This document shows, one piece after another, positions 50,227 to 58,300 of a stretch of DNA of 64,000 bases (position 1 is the stretch's first letter; every line of letters begins with the position of its first letter). The stretch is from Citricoccus muralis. Lineage in GTDB: Bacteria > Actinomycetota > Actinomycetes > Actinomycetales > Micrococcaceae. The notes beneath the pieces were generated by a model, which saw only the letters and a program-made list of their open reading frames with translations, was not told the origin of the DNA and searched no databases. The stretch covers positions 2,418,001-2,482,000 of the forward strand of contig NZ_CP121252.1 of assembly GCF_029637705.1 (NCBI RefSeq). Reading direction: 5' to 3'. The position numbers and the translations under genes are program-made.

Positions 50227-51042
50227 GTGTCTCAGCATTCCGATCGTCCCGACGACCACGACAGCGCCGAGGGCCCCGCAGATCCGCAACAGGGTCGTGC
50301 CGAGGGCGGTCGTTGGGAAGACGCCGAGGGTCAGCCGCGCTACGGGGTGCGCCTCCCGGAAGGCGAGCAGCCCCCCGAGCCTCCGACCACGCCGAACACC
50401 CTGCCGCGTCAATACGGCCGGTTCACCCCGCATGATCAGTCCGGCGCGCAGTCCGGTGCCGAATACGGGTCTGGCCACGGGTCCGAGTACAGTGCGCCGC
50501 CGCAGCCCCCGGGCCAGCAGTACCCCGGGTACCCGCAGCAGTACGCCCAGCAGCAGTACCCGTACCCGCAGCAGCCGCAGCACACCATGCCGCAGCCACC
50601 CCGGGTTCGGTTGGCGTCGCGGCTGATTCTGGTGGCCGGTGTGCTCTATGCGGTGGTCAATATCGTGACCGCCTTCCTCCCTCGGTTCGGCGTGCCCCAG
50701 GATCAGTGGGATCAGCTGCAGGAGATGTTCGCCGAGATCGACCCCACCGTGAGCCTCGATGCGATGCTCGCCCCCATGCGATTCGTGATGGTCATCATGG
50801 CCGTCATCTTGGGCTTGGTCTACTGGGTGATCGCCCGCGGTGTGGCCAACGGTTCCAACGCCGCCCGGATCATCGGCACTGTACTGGCAGTGCTGTCATT
50901 GCCGAGCCTGTTCAGCATCTCGGCGGTCTACGTTCTGCTGGGCGCCATCGGCATCGGCATGACCTTCACGGCCACCGCGAACGAATACTTCCGCTACAAG
51001 GCCTGGGAGAAGTTCAACGCGCGGAACCAGCCTCCCCGCTGA
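50227..51042 (+). CDS. Proline/glutamine-rich four-helix membrane protein
   Basis: A 271-residue protein that I cannot assign. Residues 1-125 are polar and low-complexity, with a Gln/Tyr/Pro-rich run (PGYPQQYAQQQYPYPQQPQ). The C-terminal half has four membrane segments (LILVAGVLYAVVNIVTAF, FVMVIMAVILGLVYWVIA, IIGTVLAVLSLPSLFSI, YVLLGAIGIGMTFTAT). This layout is common among actinobacterial envelope proteins of unknown function. The GTG at 50227 has AAGGAG 10 nt upstream; the open frame extends further upstream but is antisense to the phosphatase. Its last 29 bp overlap the 3' end of rex. Confidence 0.75.
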   Translation: MSQHSDRPDDHDSAEGPADPQQGRAEGGRWEDAEGQPRYGVRLPEGEQPPEPPTTPNTLPRQYGRFTPHDQSGAQSGAEYGSGHGSEYSAPPQPPGQQYPGYPQQYAQQQYPYPQQPQHTMPQPPRVRLASRLILVAGVLYAVVNIVTAFLPRFGVPQDQWDQLQEMFAEIDPTVSLDAMLAPMRFVMVIMAVILGLVYWVIARGVANGSNAARIIGTVLAVLSLPSLFSISAVYVLLGAIGIGMTFTATANEYFRYKAWEKFNARNQPPR

Positions 51043-51691
51043 TGTGGTGGAAAGCTAACAACTGCAGCTCAGCTGAGACGTCGACGACGCGAACGGAAAC
51101 CTCCTCGGGAACTTCAAGCTCCACGGGGGCGAAATTGAGGATGCCGCGGATGCCGTGATGCACCAAGTCGTCTGCAGCCAGCTGAGCAGCTTCGCCGGGC
51201 ACGGTGAGGATCGCCAGACGGGCGCCGGTGCGCTCGATGACCTCACCGGCGCGGGACGCATCCTCGATGGTCAGCTGCCCGCAGGGCTGTCCCACCCGTT
51301 GCGGGTCGGCGTCGAGCACGCTGACGACGTCGAGACCGCGGGCGGCGAAGCCACCGTATTGCACCAGGGCGGTGCCCAGGTGCCCGGCACCGACCAGGAT
51401 AACCGGCTGGTGGGTGGAGATGCCCAGAATCTGCTCGATCGCCGCTTCCAGTACCCCCACCGGATACCCCTTGCCGGGTCGTCCCAGTTGACCGAGAGCG
51501 GAGAGGTCTTTGCGCACCAGGTCCCGGCTGGCACCGGCCGCTGCGGCCAGCTCGGTGGAAGAGACATACTCGGTTCCGGCCGCCGCCAGGGCGTTGAGTC
51601 TGCGTAGGTAGACGGGGAGCCGGTCCAGGGCGCGGCGCGAGAGCGGGCCGGCACTCGTCGCCCCGGGGACATCGCGCTGGCGGCTGATCAC
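51014..51691 (-). CDS. rex: Redox-sensing repressor Rex
   Basis: NADH/NAD-responsive repressor of respiratory and fermentative genes, 225 residues. The N-terminal winged helix (about 15-90) contains SRDLVRKDLSALGQLGRPGKGY, the DNA-recognition block of Rex, and the Rossmann domain has VGAGHLGTAL with the nucleotide loop at 101-106. The C-terminal swap helix ends HHISGEAGSAR. The GTG start overlaps the glutaredoxin stop, so the two are coupled. In Streptomyces rex leads hemA; here the next gene downstream is convergent and overlaps its 3' end by 29 bp, so that link is broken. Confidence 0.95.
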   Translation of the reverse strand: MISRQRDVPGATSAGPLSRRALDRLPVYLRRLNALAAAGTEYVSSTELAAAAGASRDLVRKDLSALGQLGRPGKGYPVGVLEAAIEQILGISTHQPVILVGAGHLGTALVQYGGFAARGLDVVSVLDADPQRVGQPCGQLTIEDASRAGEVIERTGARLAILTVPGEAAQLAADDLVHHGIRGILNFAPVELEVPEEVSVRVVDVSAELQLLAFHHISGEAGSAR

Positions 51692-51966
51692 GGGGTGGGG
51701 TCCTGCCGCGCTGTGCGGGCGGCGGTGATGAGCCGGGCCAAGCGGTCGGCGTCGATTGACCAGAAATCGCGCTGAACGCCATCGATAAACAGCACCGGGA
51801 TCTCCTCAGAGTGTCGCTCCCCCAGTGCTGGTTCCTCCGTGGTGCTGACCTCGCGCCAGGCCACCCCGTGCTCGGCACAGACCCGGGCCACGGTGGTTCG
51901 GGCGGCGGCGCACAAATGACACTCAGGCCGGGTGAGCAACATGATGTCGGGGCTGGAATCACTCAA
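51688..51966 (-). CDS. Glutaredoxin-family protein
   Basis: A 92-residue thioredoxin-fold protein with the redox motif CHLC at residues 16-19 (TRPECHLC) and the cis-Pro in EEIPVLFID. The start is a TTG at 51966 with AAAGGA 7 nt upstream. It overlaps the rex start at its 3' end, the arrangement commonly seen upstream of rex in actinobacteria. The function is probably a small thiol-disulfide carrier; the partner is unknown. Confidence 0.9.
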   Translation of the reverse strand: MSDSSPDIMLLTRPECHLCAAARTTVARVCAEHGVAWREVSTTEEPALGERHSEEIPVLFIDGVQRDFWSIDADRLARLITAARTARQDPTP

Positions 51967-52008
51967 TGTAGGGTCCTTTGCCGTGCCTGAGGGTGGGGGT
52001 CAATGCGA

Positions 52009-52039
52009 CGAGCCGCCCGATCTTTGACCGGGCGGCTCG
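52009..52039 (-). terminator. Terminator after the bS22-type gene
   Basis: A perfect 11-bp stem, CGAGCCGCCCG / CGGGCGGCTCG, with a 9-nt loop, 27 nt past the stop of the tiny ribosomal protein gene and before the glutaredoxin gene. No long U tract. Position and stability support a terminator. Confidence 0.75.
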
Positions 52040-52065
52040 AAGAGTCTGGAGCGTGAAGAAGAAGC

Positions 52066-52164
52066 TTACTTCTTGTTGCGGCGCTGGTGACGAGTCTTGC
52101 GCAGCTGCTTGCGGTGCTTCTTCTTGGACATGCGCTTGCGGCGCTTCTTGATGACTGAACCCAT
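52066..52164 (-). CDS. AURKAIP1/COX24-type small ribosomal protein (bS22)
   Basis: A 32-residue, extremely basic protein: MGSVIKKRRKRMSKKKHRKQ, then LRKTRHQRRNKK. This is the conserved actinobacterial AURKAIP1/COX24-domain peptide identified in mycobacterial ribosomes as bS22. GAAGGA lies 7 nt before the ATG, and a strong hairpin follows the stop. It is shorter than usual gene-calling limits. It lies beside the BldC-like gene, a pairing that is typical of actinobacterial chromosomes. Confidence 0.93.
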   Translation of the reverse strand: MGSVIKKRRKRMSKKKHRKQLRKTRHQRRNKK

Positions 52165-52331
52165 CGATAATCCTTCGGATTGTCGTCGTTGTGTGTGAAC
52201 ATCACGCGGATGCGAGCACAGCACAACCTGTCTAATGTCTGAACGTTCCGGTACATCCTACCGCTCCATGGCCGGAAGAGCGAACCGAGACGCGACTGGT
52301 ACGGGGTCGAGCGACTTCAGGACTCACGCCT

Positions 52332-52550
52332 TTAGGCGCGGCCGTCGGTCCCGGTACCCTCGGTGTACCCGGCGGAGAGAATCTCCTGAACGGCATTCTC
52401 GGGGACACGGTAGGAACGACCGAAACGCACGGCGGGAAGCTCACCGGCATGGATCATCCGGTATACGGTCATGCGAGAAACGCGCATCATCTCCGCGACC
52501 TCGTTGACCGTCATGAATTTAGCTTCGGCGAAGTTGCCAGCAGGGGCCAC
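52332..52550 (-). CDS. BldC-like MerR-type helix-turn-helix protein
   Basis: A 72-residue DNA-binding protein made of a single MerR-type winged helix: MTVNEVAEMMRVSRMTVYRM, IHAGELPAVRFGRSYRVPEN. It matches the BldC/excisionase-like family; BldC binds direct repeats and controls development in Streptomyces, and non-sporulating actinobacteria keep a homologue of unknown role. The GTG at 52550 has AAGGAG 6 nt upstream. Two overlapping hairpins lie about 100 bp upstream. Confidence 0.9.
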   Translation of the reverse strand: MAPAGNFAEAKFMTVNEVAEMMRVSRMTVYRMIHAGELPAVRFGRSYRVPENAVQEILSAGYTEGTGTDGRA

Positions 52551-52643
52551 GCTCGACTCCTTCTTGTGTCGTGTCGGATCAGCTGTTCCAGGTTTCCCTC
52601 AACGTATCGGTGGCGGCCTGACGAACCATCATCGCTCTTCTCG

Positions 52644-52674
52644 ATGGTCCGAAGACCATTCCGGAGAGGGAATG
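52644..52674 (-). terminator. Two overlapping hairpins, one with a UUCG loop
   Basis: On the minus strand, CATTCC/GGAATG (6-nt loop) is followed by ATGGTC-TTCG-GACCAT. The second has a C(UUCG)G tetraloop, an unusually stable form. The two stems share ATG/CAT bases at 52657-52659, so they compete. They lie about 160 nt after the acuC stop and 94 nt before the BldC-like start, so they may end the acuC transcript or act in the leader of the next gene. Confidence 0.5.
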
Positions 52675-52833
52675 GCGGGTCTGCCGTGCCGCCTGAGGGA
52701 AGTGGATCAGTGCTCCACCCGCACTTTCGTGCCAGTGGTGAACCGAACCAGGCGTGGCGCCTCCTGTGCGATTCTAACCAGAAAACAGCTGAGACCAAAG
52801 TGTTCGTCTGAAACTGATGTGAATATCGTCGCT

Positions 52834-54066
52834 TCAGTCGAACCAGGGGTCCAGGCCGTGCAAGGGAAACACAGCTTTTCGAGTGGCCATCACTGACTGG
52901 TCGGTGGGATCGGCCGGGTCAAAGCCGACTTCCCAGGAGCGCCACCACACGTCGACGGCGTCGTGCATGGTCTCCGGTAGTTCGTCGAGATCCATGCCGG
53001 ACCGCTGCGAGGCCAGGGCTAGCCAGGCATCGGGCAGCGGCTCGGCGCGGGCCACCGGGTGGCCGGCGGCGATGGCGATCAGGTGGGTCCAGGCCCGAGG
53101 TACGACGTCGAAGGGGCTGTATCCACCGCCGCCCAGGGCCAGCCACCGGTCGCCGGCGTAATCGTAGGCCCAGTCGCGGGCGTCGAGCATCAGCTGACGC
53201 TGACCGTCCACGGAGAGCTGCAGGTCCGCCAGCGGGTCGCGACCGTGCCCATCACAACCGTGTTGGGTGACCAGGACGTCGGGGGAAAAAGCGCGCAGTA
53301 GCTGCGGCACCACCGCGTGTACGGCGCGCAGGTAGGCGGCGTCGTTGGATCCGGCGGGCAGCGCGACATTGACCGCAGAGCCTTCGGCCCCGGTGCCGCC
53401 GATGTCGTTGGCGAAGCCGGTGCCCGGGAAGAGAGCAACCCCGGTTTCGTGCAGTGACACGGTCAGCACGCGCGGGTCGTCCCAGAAGATGGATTCCACG
53501 CCGTCGCCGTGGTGAGCATCCAGGTCCACATAGGCCACGCGTTCGGCGCCCAGATCGAGCATCCGCTGAATAGCCAGGGCGGCGTCGTTATAGATACAGA
53601 ACCCGCTGGCCTTCTCGCGGTGGGCGTGGTGCATGCCGCCGGCGAAATTCACCACATGCTGGTAATCCCCCGACCACAGTGCCTCGGCGGCCGCCAGGGA
53701 GCCCCCGGCAATGCGGGCGGAGGAGGAGTGCAGATCGGAGAACACAGGGCAGTCATCGGTACCGAGGCCGATTTCTTCGAGACGTTCGGCGCCCAACCCT
53801 TCCCCGTCAGCATCAAGCTGTGAGGCTTCGCGAACCCGTTGAATGTAGTCGGCGTCGTGCACAGCGCTGAGCTGCTCATCGGTGGCCATGGGCGGGGTCA
53901 GCACCGTAACCGTGGGGGCGTCGAGGACGCCCAGGTGGCCGGCCAGGGCGTGGGTGAGCTCCAGTCGCACCGGCGCCATCGGGTGGGTGTCGCTGAAACG
54001 GTAGCGCAGCAGCGACTCATCCCACATGACCGCGGTGGGCACCGGTTCCATGTTTGTGGGTTGCAT
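52834..54066 (-). CDS. acuC: AcuC-type histone-deacetylase-fold enzyme
   Basis: Zinc deacetylase of the AcuC/HDAC family, 410 residues. Hallmarks are AVHDADYIQRVREAS, the paired-His motif GGMHHAHREKASGFCIYND, the zinc-site block YVDLDAHHGDGVES, and VTQHGCDGHGRDPLADL. In Bacillus, AcuC deacetylates acetyl-CoA synthetase. The ATG at 54066 follows TAGGCT (54080-54075) by 8 nt, a possible leaderless start; a GTG at 54069 is also in frame. Long open frame upstream is antisense to the TrkH gene. It is a single gene, divergent from TrkH. Confidence 0.92.
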   Translation of the reverse strand: MQPTNMEPVPTAVMWDESLLRYRFSDTHPMAPVRLELTHALAGHLGVLDAPTVTVLTPPMATDEQLSAVHDADYIQRVREASQLDADGEGLGAERLEEIGLGTDDCPVFSDLHSSSARIAGGSLAAAEALWSGDYQHVVNFAGGMHHAHREKASGFCIYNDAALAIQRMLDLGAERVAYVDLDAHHGDGVESIFWDDPRVLTVSLHETGVALFPGTGFANDIGGTGAEGSAVNVALPAGSNDAAYLRAVHAVVPQLLRAFSPDVLVTQHGCDGHGRDPLADLQLSVDGQRQLMLDARDWAYDYAGDRWLALGGGGYSPFDVVPRAWTHLIAIAAGHPVARAEPLPDAWLALASQRSGMDLDELPETMHDAVDVWWRSWEVGFDPADPTDQSVMATRKAVFPLHGLDPWFD

Positions 54067-54219
54067 CACTGCCCAGCCTAGATCCCCGCTGAGTATTCGG
54101 CGATTCCGCGTCGTTCTGAGACAACACCGTGACCGTGGTGTGCGGGCTGGCTGTGAAATCTCGGGATGAGAGGCATGGGACTGGTAAATTCGGGACAGAA
54201 GGAGGAAGATAGGTGCGTC

Positions 54220-55683
54220 ATGCACGCTCGCACCTCCCGTCCGGCTCGTTCCAGCGCGCGTTCCGGTTCCCCGTCGAACGCCCAACTCGCCGCTTCCCTG
54301 CACCATCGCCCGGTGAGGGTGGCCCGTGCGCTCGCCCGCTCCCGCCACTCCGGCGTGCTGTTCGTCGCGGGCTCTCCGGCGCGTGCCGCGCTGATGGCGT
54401 TCATGGTGATCATGGGGTTCTTCACGGCACTGCTGAAGCTGCCGGTGGCAGCCGAGGAGGGGCAGTCGACGTCGTTCGTCGATGCGATGTTTACGGCAAT
54501 TTCCGCGGTATCGGTCACCGGGCTCACCGTGGTTAACACGGCCGAGCATTGGTCGTTTGCGGGCCAGGCGATCATCCTCGTCGGCATACAGATCGGCGGG
54601 CTGGGTATCCTCTCCACGGGTGGACTCTTGGGCCTGGCTGTCTCGCGTCGGCTGGGACTGCGCTCCCGCCTGGTCACCCAGGAGGGCATGACCACCGGTC
54701 GGCTCGGCGAGGTCAAGCAGTTGTTGCTCACCGTGGTGATCACCTCGCTGACCTTCGAGGCCCTGCTGGCGCTGGTGTTGGTGCCACGCTTCATTGCCGC
54801 CACCGGGTCGTTTGCCGAAGGGCTCTGGCAGGGCACTTTCTACTCGGTGTCTGCTTTCAATAACGCTGGTTTTACTCTGCACCCGGAGGGTTTCGGTGCT
54901 TATGTGGATGACCCATGGATCATCTGGGCGGTGATGATCGGGGTGATGCTGGGCTCGTTGGGTTTCCCCGTGGTGTTGGTGTTGCACCGGTGTCTGTGGC
55001 ACCGCGGCAAGCTGAATCTGCACACCAAGATCACCCTGGAGATGACGGCGGCACTGCTGCTGTTGGGCGCGGTGCTGCTGGGCTGGTTCGAGTGGGATAA
55101 CCGAGACACCCTGGGTGAGATGAGCATCGGTGAACGGCTGCAATTCGCGCTCTTCGCCTCCACGATGACGCGTTCGGGCGGATTCTCTGTCTACGATATG
55201 AACGACCAAAACCCCGAGTCGTTGCTGCTGATGGACGCCCTGATGTTTGTGGGTGGCGGCTCCGGGTCCACCGCCGGTGGGATCAAGGTCACCACCCTGG
55301 CGGTGCTGCTGCTGGCGATTATTGCCGAGGCGCGCGGCGCCGAGGAGGTCACCTCCCACCACCGCACTATTAACGCCGCGACCATCCGGGTGGCGATCGC
55401 CGTCGTGATGGCCGCCGCCACGCTGATTCTCGTGGCCACCATGGTGCTGCTGGCGATGACGCATGAGCCCCTGCATCGGGTGATGTTCGAGACGCTGAGC
55501 GCCTTCGGCACCGTCGGGCTGACGACGGGGCTCTCCGAGGATCTGCCACCGGCCGGGCGTATTGTGTTGAGCCTGCTAATGTTCGCCGGCCGGGTGGGCA
55601 CCATTACCTTCGCGGCGGGGCTGGCCCTGCGTCAGCGCCGTACCCTGTACCGACACCCCGAGGAAAGGCCGATCATTGGCTGA
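54220..55683 (+). CDS. TrkH/KtrB-type potassium transporter
   Basis: Membrane subunit of a potassium uptake system, 487 residues. The four selectivity-filter loops are recognisable in order: ISAVSVTGLTVV, FNNAGFTLH, TMTRSGGFSV and AFGTVGLTTG. An N-terminal basic segment of about 50 residues precedes the first helix. GGGSGSTAGGIKVTT is the family motif after the third loop. I chose the ATG at 54220; the ribosome site is AGG 6 nt upstream with a stronger GGAGG at 14 nt. The next gene, the cytoplasmic TrkA-like gate, starts inside its 3' end. Confidence 0.93.
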   Translation: MHARTSRPARSSARSGSPSNAQLAASLHHRPVRVARALARSRHSGVLFVAGSPARAALMAFMVIMGFFTALLKLPVAAEEGQSTSFVDAMFTAISAVSVTGLTVVNTAEHWSFAGQAIILVGIQIGGLGILSTGGLLGLAVSRRLGLRSRLVTQEGMTTGRLGEVKQLLLTVVITSLTFEALLALVLVPRFIAATGSFAEGLWQGTFYSVSAFNNAGFTLHPEGFGAYVDDPWIIWAVMIGVMLGSLGFPVVLVLHRCLWHRGKLNLHTKITLEMTAALLLLGAVLLGWFEWDNRDTLGEMSIGERLQFALFASTMTRSGGFSVYDMNDQNPESLLLMDALMFVGGGSGSTAGGIKVTTLAVLLLAIIAEARGAEEVTSHHRTINAATIRVAIAVVMAAATLILVATMVLLAMTHEPLHRVMFETLSAFGTVGLTTGLSEDLPPAGRIVLSLLMFAGRVGTITFAAGLALRQRRTLYRHPEERPIIG

Positions 55684-56350
55684 GCACAAACGTATTGACC
55701 CCCACTCCCCCGTGTTGCTGATCGGGTTGGGCCGGTTCGGTTCCGCCGTCGCCGAGCAACTCATCCATCAGGGCCGGGAGGTGATGGCCATCGAGAAAGA
55801 CCGCACTCTGGTGCAACGATACTCCGGGATGCTCACCCACGTGGTGGAGGCCGACGCCGCAGATATCGAAGCCTTGAAGCAGCTGGGGGCGGAGGATTTT
55901 TCGGTGGCGGTGGTCGGGGTGGGCACCTCCATCGAGTCCTCGGTGTTGATCACGGTGAACCTGGTGGATCTGGGCCTCGAGCATGTGTGGGCGAAAGCCA
56001 TTACCCCGTCCCACGGCACCATTCTGCGGCGCATCGGCGCCCACCATGTGACCTACCCCGAGCACGACGCCGGGGTGCGCACCGCCCATCTGGTCTCGGG
56101 GCGGATGTTGGACTTCATCGACTTCAACGACGGCTATGCGATCGTGAAAATGTTCCCGCCGGCCGATGTGGTGGGCAAGCCGCTGGAGGACGCCCGTATC
56201 CGCACCAAATTCGGGGTGACCGTGGTGGGTGTGAAGTCGCCGGGCGAAGCGTTCGTTAATGCGCAACCGGACACGATCATCGGTCCAAAGGACGTGATCA
56301 TCGTGTCCGGTCGCGCGGAGAAGATCGAGAAGCTCGCCGAGCGGCTCTAG
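55676..56350 (+). CDS. TrkA/KtrA-like regulatory subunit (RCK)
   Basis: Cytoplasmic nucleotide-binding gate of the potassium transporter, 224 residues. The RCK_N Rossmann domain has LLIGLGRFGSAVAEQL and the acidic end of strand 2 in VMAIEKD; RCK_C follows from about residue 140. It starts at TTG with AAAGG 8 nt upstream, overlapping the TrkH stop by 8 bp, so the two are made together. It converges on the BCCT gene with only 4 bp between stops. Confidence 0.93.
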   Translation: MAEHKRIDPHSPVLLIGLGRFGSAVAEQLIHQGREVMAIEKDRTLVQRYSGMLTHVVEADAADIEALKQLGAEDFSVAVVGVGTSIESSVLITVNLVDLGLEHVWAKAITPSHGTILRRIGAHHVTYPEHDAGVRTAHLVSGRMLDFIDFNDGYAIVKMFPPADVVGKPLEDARIRTKFGVTVVGVKSPGEAFVNAQPDTIIGPKDVIIVSGRAEKIEKLAERL

Positions 56351-56354
56351 TCCG

Positions 56355-58220
56355 TTAGCTCTCCTCGGTCTGTTGCGTGGTCTGGTGGACGTCGCGGGCA
56401 TTCACATAGGTTTTGCGCGCGGTGTCGGTGCGGGCTGGCAGGGTACCGCCGCGACCCACCCGTCGGGTAAGGTCGTCCACCAGCGGCGGGGCGCTGGTCC
56501 CCGTTGATTCCTGCTCTGCGTCGTCCTCGGGCAGGTACGGGTCAACCATGACGGGAGCCTCGCCGACCGCCTCTGGTTCGACCACCACATCGCTGGTGTC
56601 GTGCTCGTCTTCCTCCTCTCGGCGGGCGAGCTCCTCGGGCGGCAGCACTTTCTTCCAGCGACGGGTGCGCACCGGGGGCATCTCCCCGGCGTCTTCGCGC
56701 AGCGCCCGGTACAGTGCGTACATCTGGAAGTAGGCGAACACGAAGAACGGCAGTCCCACGAGGATGATGGTGGATTCCAGCGCCTCCAGTCCACCAGTGC
56801 CGGAGAACACGAGCAAGGTGGCGGTGATCAGGCCGATGGCCACCGCCCAGAAAATGCGCTGGCCCAGCGGGTTGAAGTCCTCATGCCCGTTGGCCATCGT
56901 GTCAGTGACCAGGGCCGCGGAGTCCACGGAGGTCACGAAGAAGGTGACCACCAGCACGATGGAGAGCACCGAAATCAGGAACCCGGCCGGGTAGTGCTCC
57001 AGGAACGCGAAGAGCGCGCCCGGAATATCGCCGTCGTCGACGACGCGTTCCACCAGTCCGCCGTCGCCGTTGAGCTCAATGTCGATGGCGGACATGCCGA
57101 AGATGCCGAACCACAGCACCGAGAAGCCAGCGGGCACGGCCAACACGCCGGAGACGAACTGGCGCACGGTGCGGCCCTTCGAAATGCGGGCGATGAAGAG
57201 ACCCACGAAGGGCGACCAGGTGATGGTCCAGGCCCAGTAGAACACGGTCCAGCCGTTCTGCCATCCCGAGTCGGCGAAGGTGTCGTTCCAAAACGCCAGC
57301 TCCGGAAGGTTCACGATGTAGGTGCCCAGCGACTCGATGGTGCCCTTGAGCACGAACAGAGTGGAGCCGCCGGCCACGAGCACGAACACCAGCAACCCCA
57401 CGGCCATCCAGATGTTGACGTTGGAGAGCACCTTAATGCCCTTGTCGAGCCCCAGCGCGACCGAGATCATGGCCAGGCCGCCGACGATACCGATGATCAC
57501 CAGCTGCCAGACGGCGGATTCGGGGACCCCGAAGAGCTGGTTGAGGCCGCCGTTGATCTGCAGGGTGCCCAGGCCGATGGAGACTGCGATGCCGAACACG
57601 GTGCCGACAATGGCGACGACGTCGATGAACTTGCCGATCGGGCCGTGGATTCCGTCACCGAGGATGGGTTGGAAGATCGAGGACACCCGCGGCGGCAGGT
57701 TCCGCTTGTGGATGAAGTAGGCGAAGCACAGTGCGGGCAGGGTGAAGATCGTCCAGGTGTGCAGGGTGAAGTGGTAGAACGTGAAGTTCATGGCGTCGGT
57801 GGCGGCGGCTTCGGTGCCGGGCTCGATGCCCAGGGAGGGCCCGCGCGGCGGGTCGCCGAAGTGGCTCACCGGTTCAGCCACACCCCAGAACATCAGGATG
57901 GAGCCGATGCCCGCGGCGAAAAGCATGCCGAACCAGGCGGCTCCGGAGTGTTCTGGGGCTTCGTCGTCGGGACCGAGTTTGACGCGGCCGAACCGTCCCA
58001 CCGCAATGAAAAGCAGGAAGGCCAGGAACAGGGTCACCCCGAGAATGTAGAACCAGCCGAAGTTGGACAGCAGCCAGTCTGAGGCCCCACTCACCGCCCG
58101 GTCCAGGGGCTCGGTGAACGCGATGGTGGCGACCACGAACAGGATGATCACGGCCGCCGAACTGAAGAAAATCGCCGGCGAGGTCCGTAATCTCAACGAA
58201 TCATGGAGTTTTGTCAACAT
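56355..58220 (-). CDS. BCCT-family transporter (betaine/choline/carnitine type)
   Basis: Secondary transporter for quaternary ammonium compounds, 621 residues with 12 membrane segments. Signatures are GMLFAAGIGSILMFWGVAEP, the glycine-rich FGIAVSIGLGTLQINGG sodium-site helix, and FYWAWTITWSPFVGLFIARI. A cytoplasmic C-terminal tail of about 110 charged residues may sense osmotic state, as in BetP. The ATG at 58220 has TAACGT exactly 7 nt upstream (58233-58228) and no Shine-Dalgarno. Next to TrkH/TrkA and proC it suggests an osmotic-adaptation neighbourhood. Confidence 0.94.
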   Translation of the reverse strand: MLTKLHDSLRLRTSPAIFFSSAAVIILFVVATIAFTEPLDRAVSGASDWLLSNFGWFYILGVTLFLAFLLFIAVGRFGRVKLGPDDEAPEHSGAAWFGMLFAAGIGSILMFWGVAEPVSHFGDPPRGPSLGIEPGTEAAATDAMNFTFYHFTLHTWTIFTLPALCFAYFIHKRNLPPRVSSIFQPILGDGIHGPIGKFIDVVAIVGTVFGIAVSIGLGTLQINGGLNQLFGVPESAVWQLVIIGIVGGLAMISVALGLDKGIKVLSNVNIWMAVGLLVFVLVAGGSTLFVLKGTIESLGTYIVNLPELAFWNDTFADSGWQNGWTVFYWAWTITWSPFVGLFIARISKGRTVRQFVSGVLAVPAGFSVLWFGIFGMSAIDIELNGDGGLVERVVDDGDIPGALFAFLEHYPAGFLISVLSIVLVVTFFVTSVDSAALVTDTMANGHEDFNPLGQRIFWAVAIGLITATLLVFSGTGGLEALESTIILVGLPFFVFAYFQMYALYRALREDAGEMPPVRTRRWKKVLPPEELARREEEDEHDTSDVVVEPEAVGEAPVMVDPYLPEDDAEQESTGTSAPPLVDDLTRRVGRGGTLPARTDTARKTYVNARDVHQTTQQTEES

Positions 58221-58300
58221 GCGCTCGACGTTACCGAAGGGGCAACCGTAGATCGCAAGGTCTGAGCGACGGTGCCCCCGGTCATCGACGCGGAGCGGAG

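Noticed and set aside
50505-50585. CAG/TAC-rich repeat as a tandem DNA repeat
   Set aside because: It is the coding sequence of a Gln/Tyr/Pro-rich protein segment; units are irregular at DNA level.
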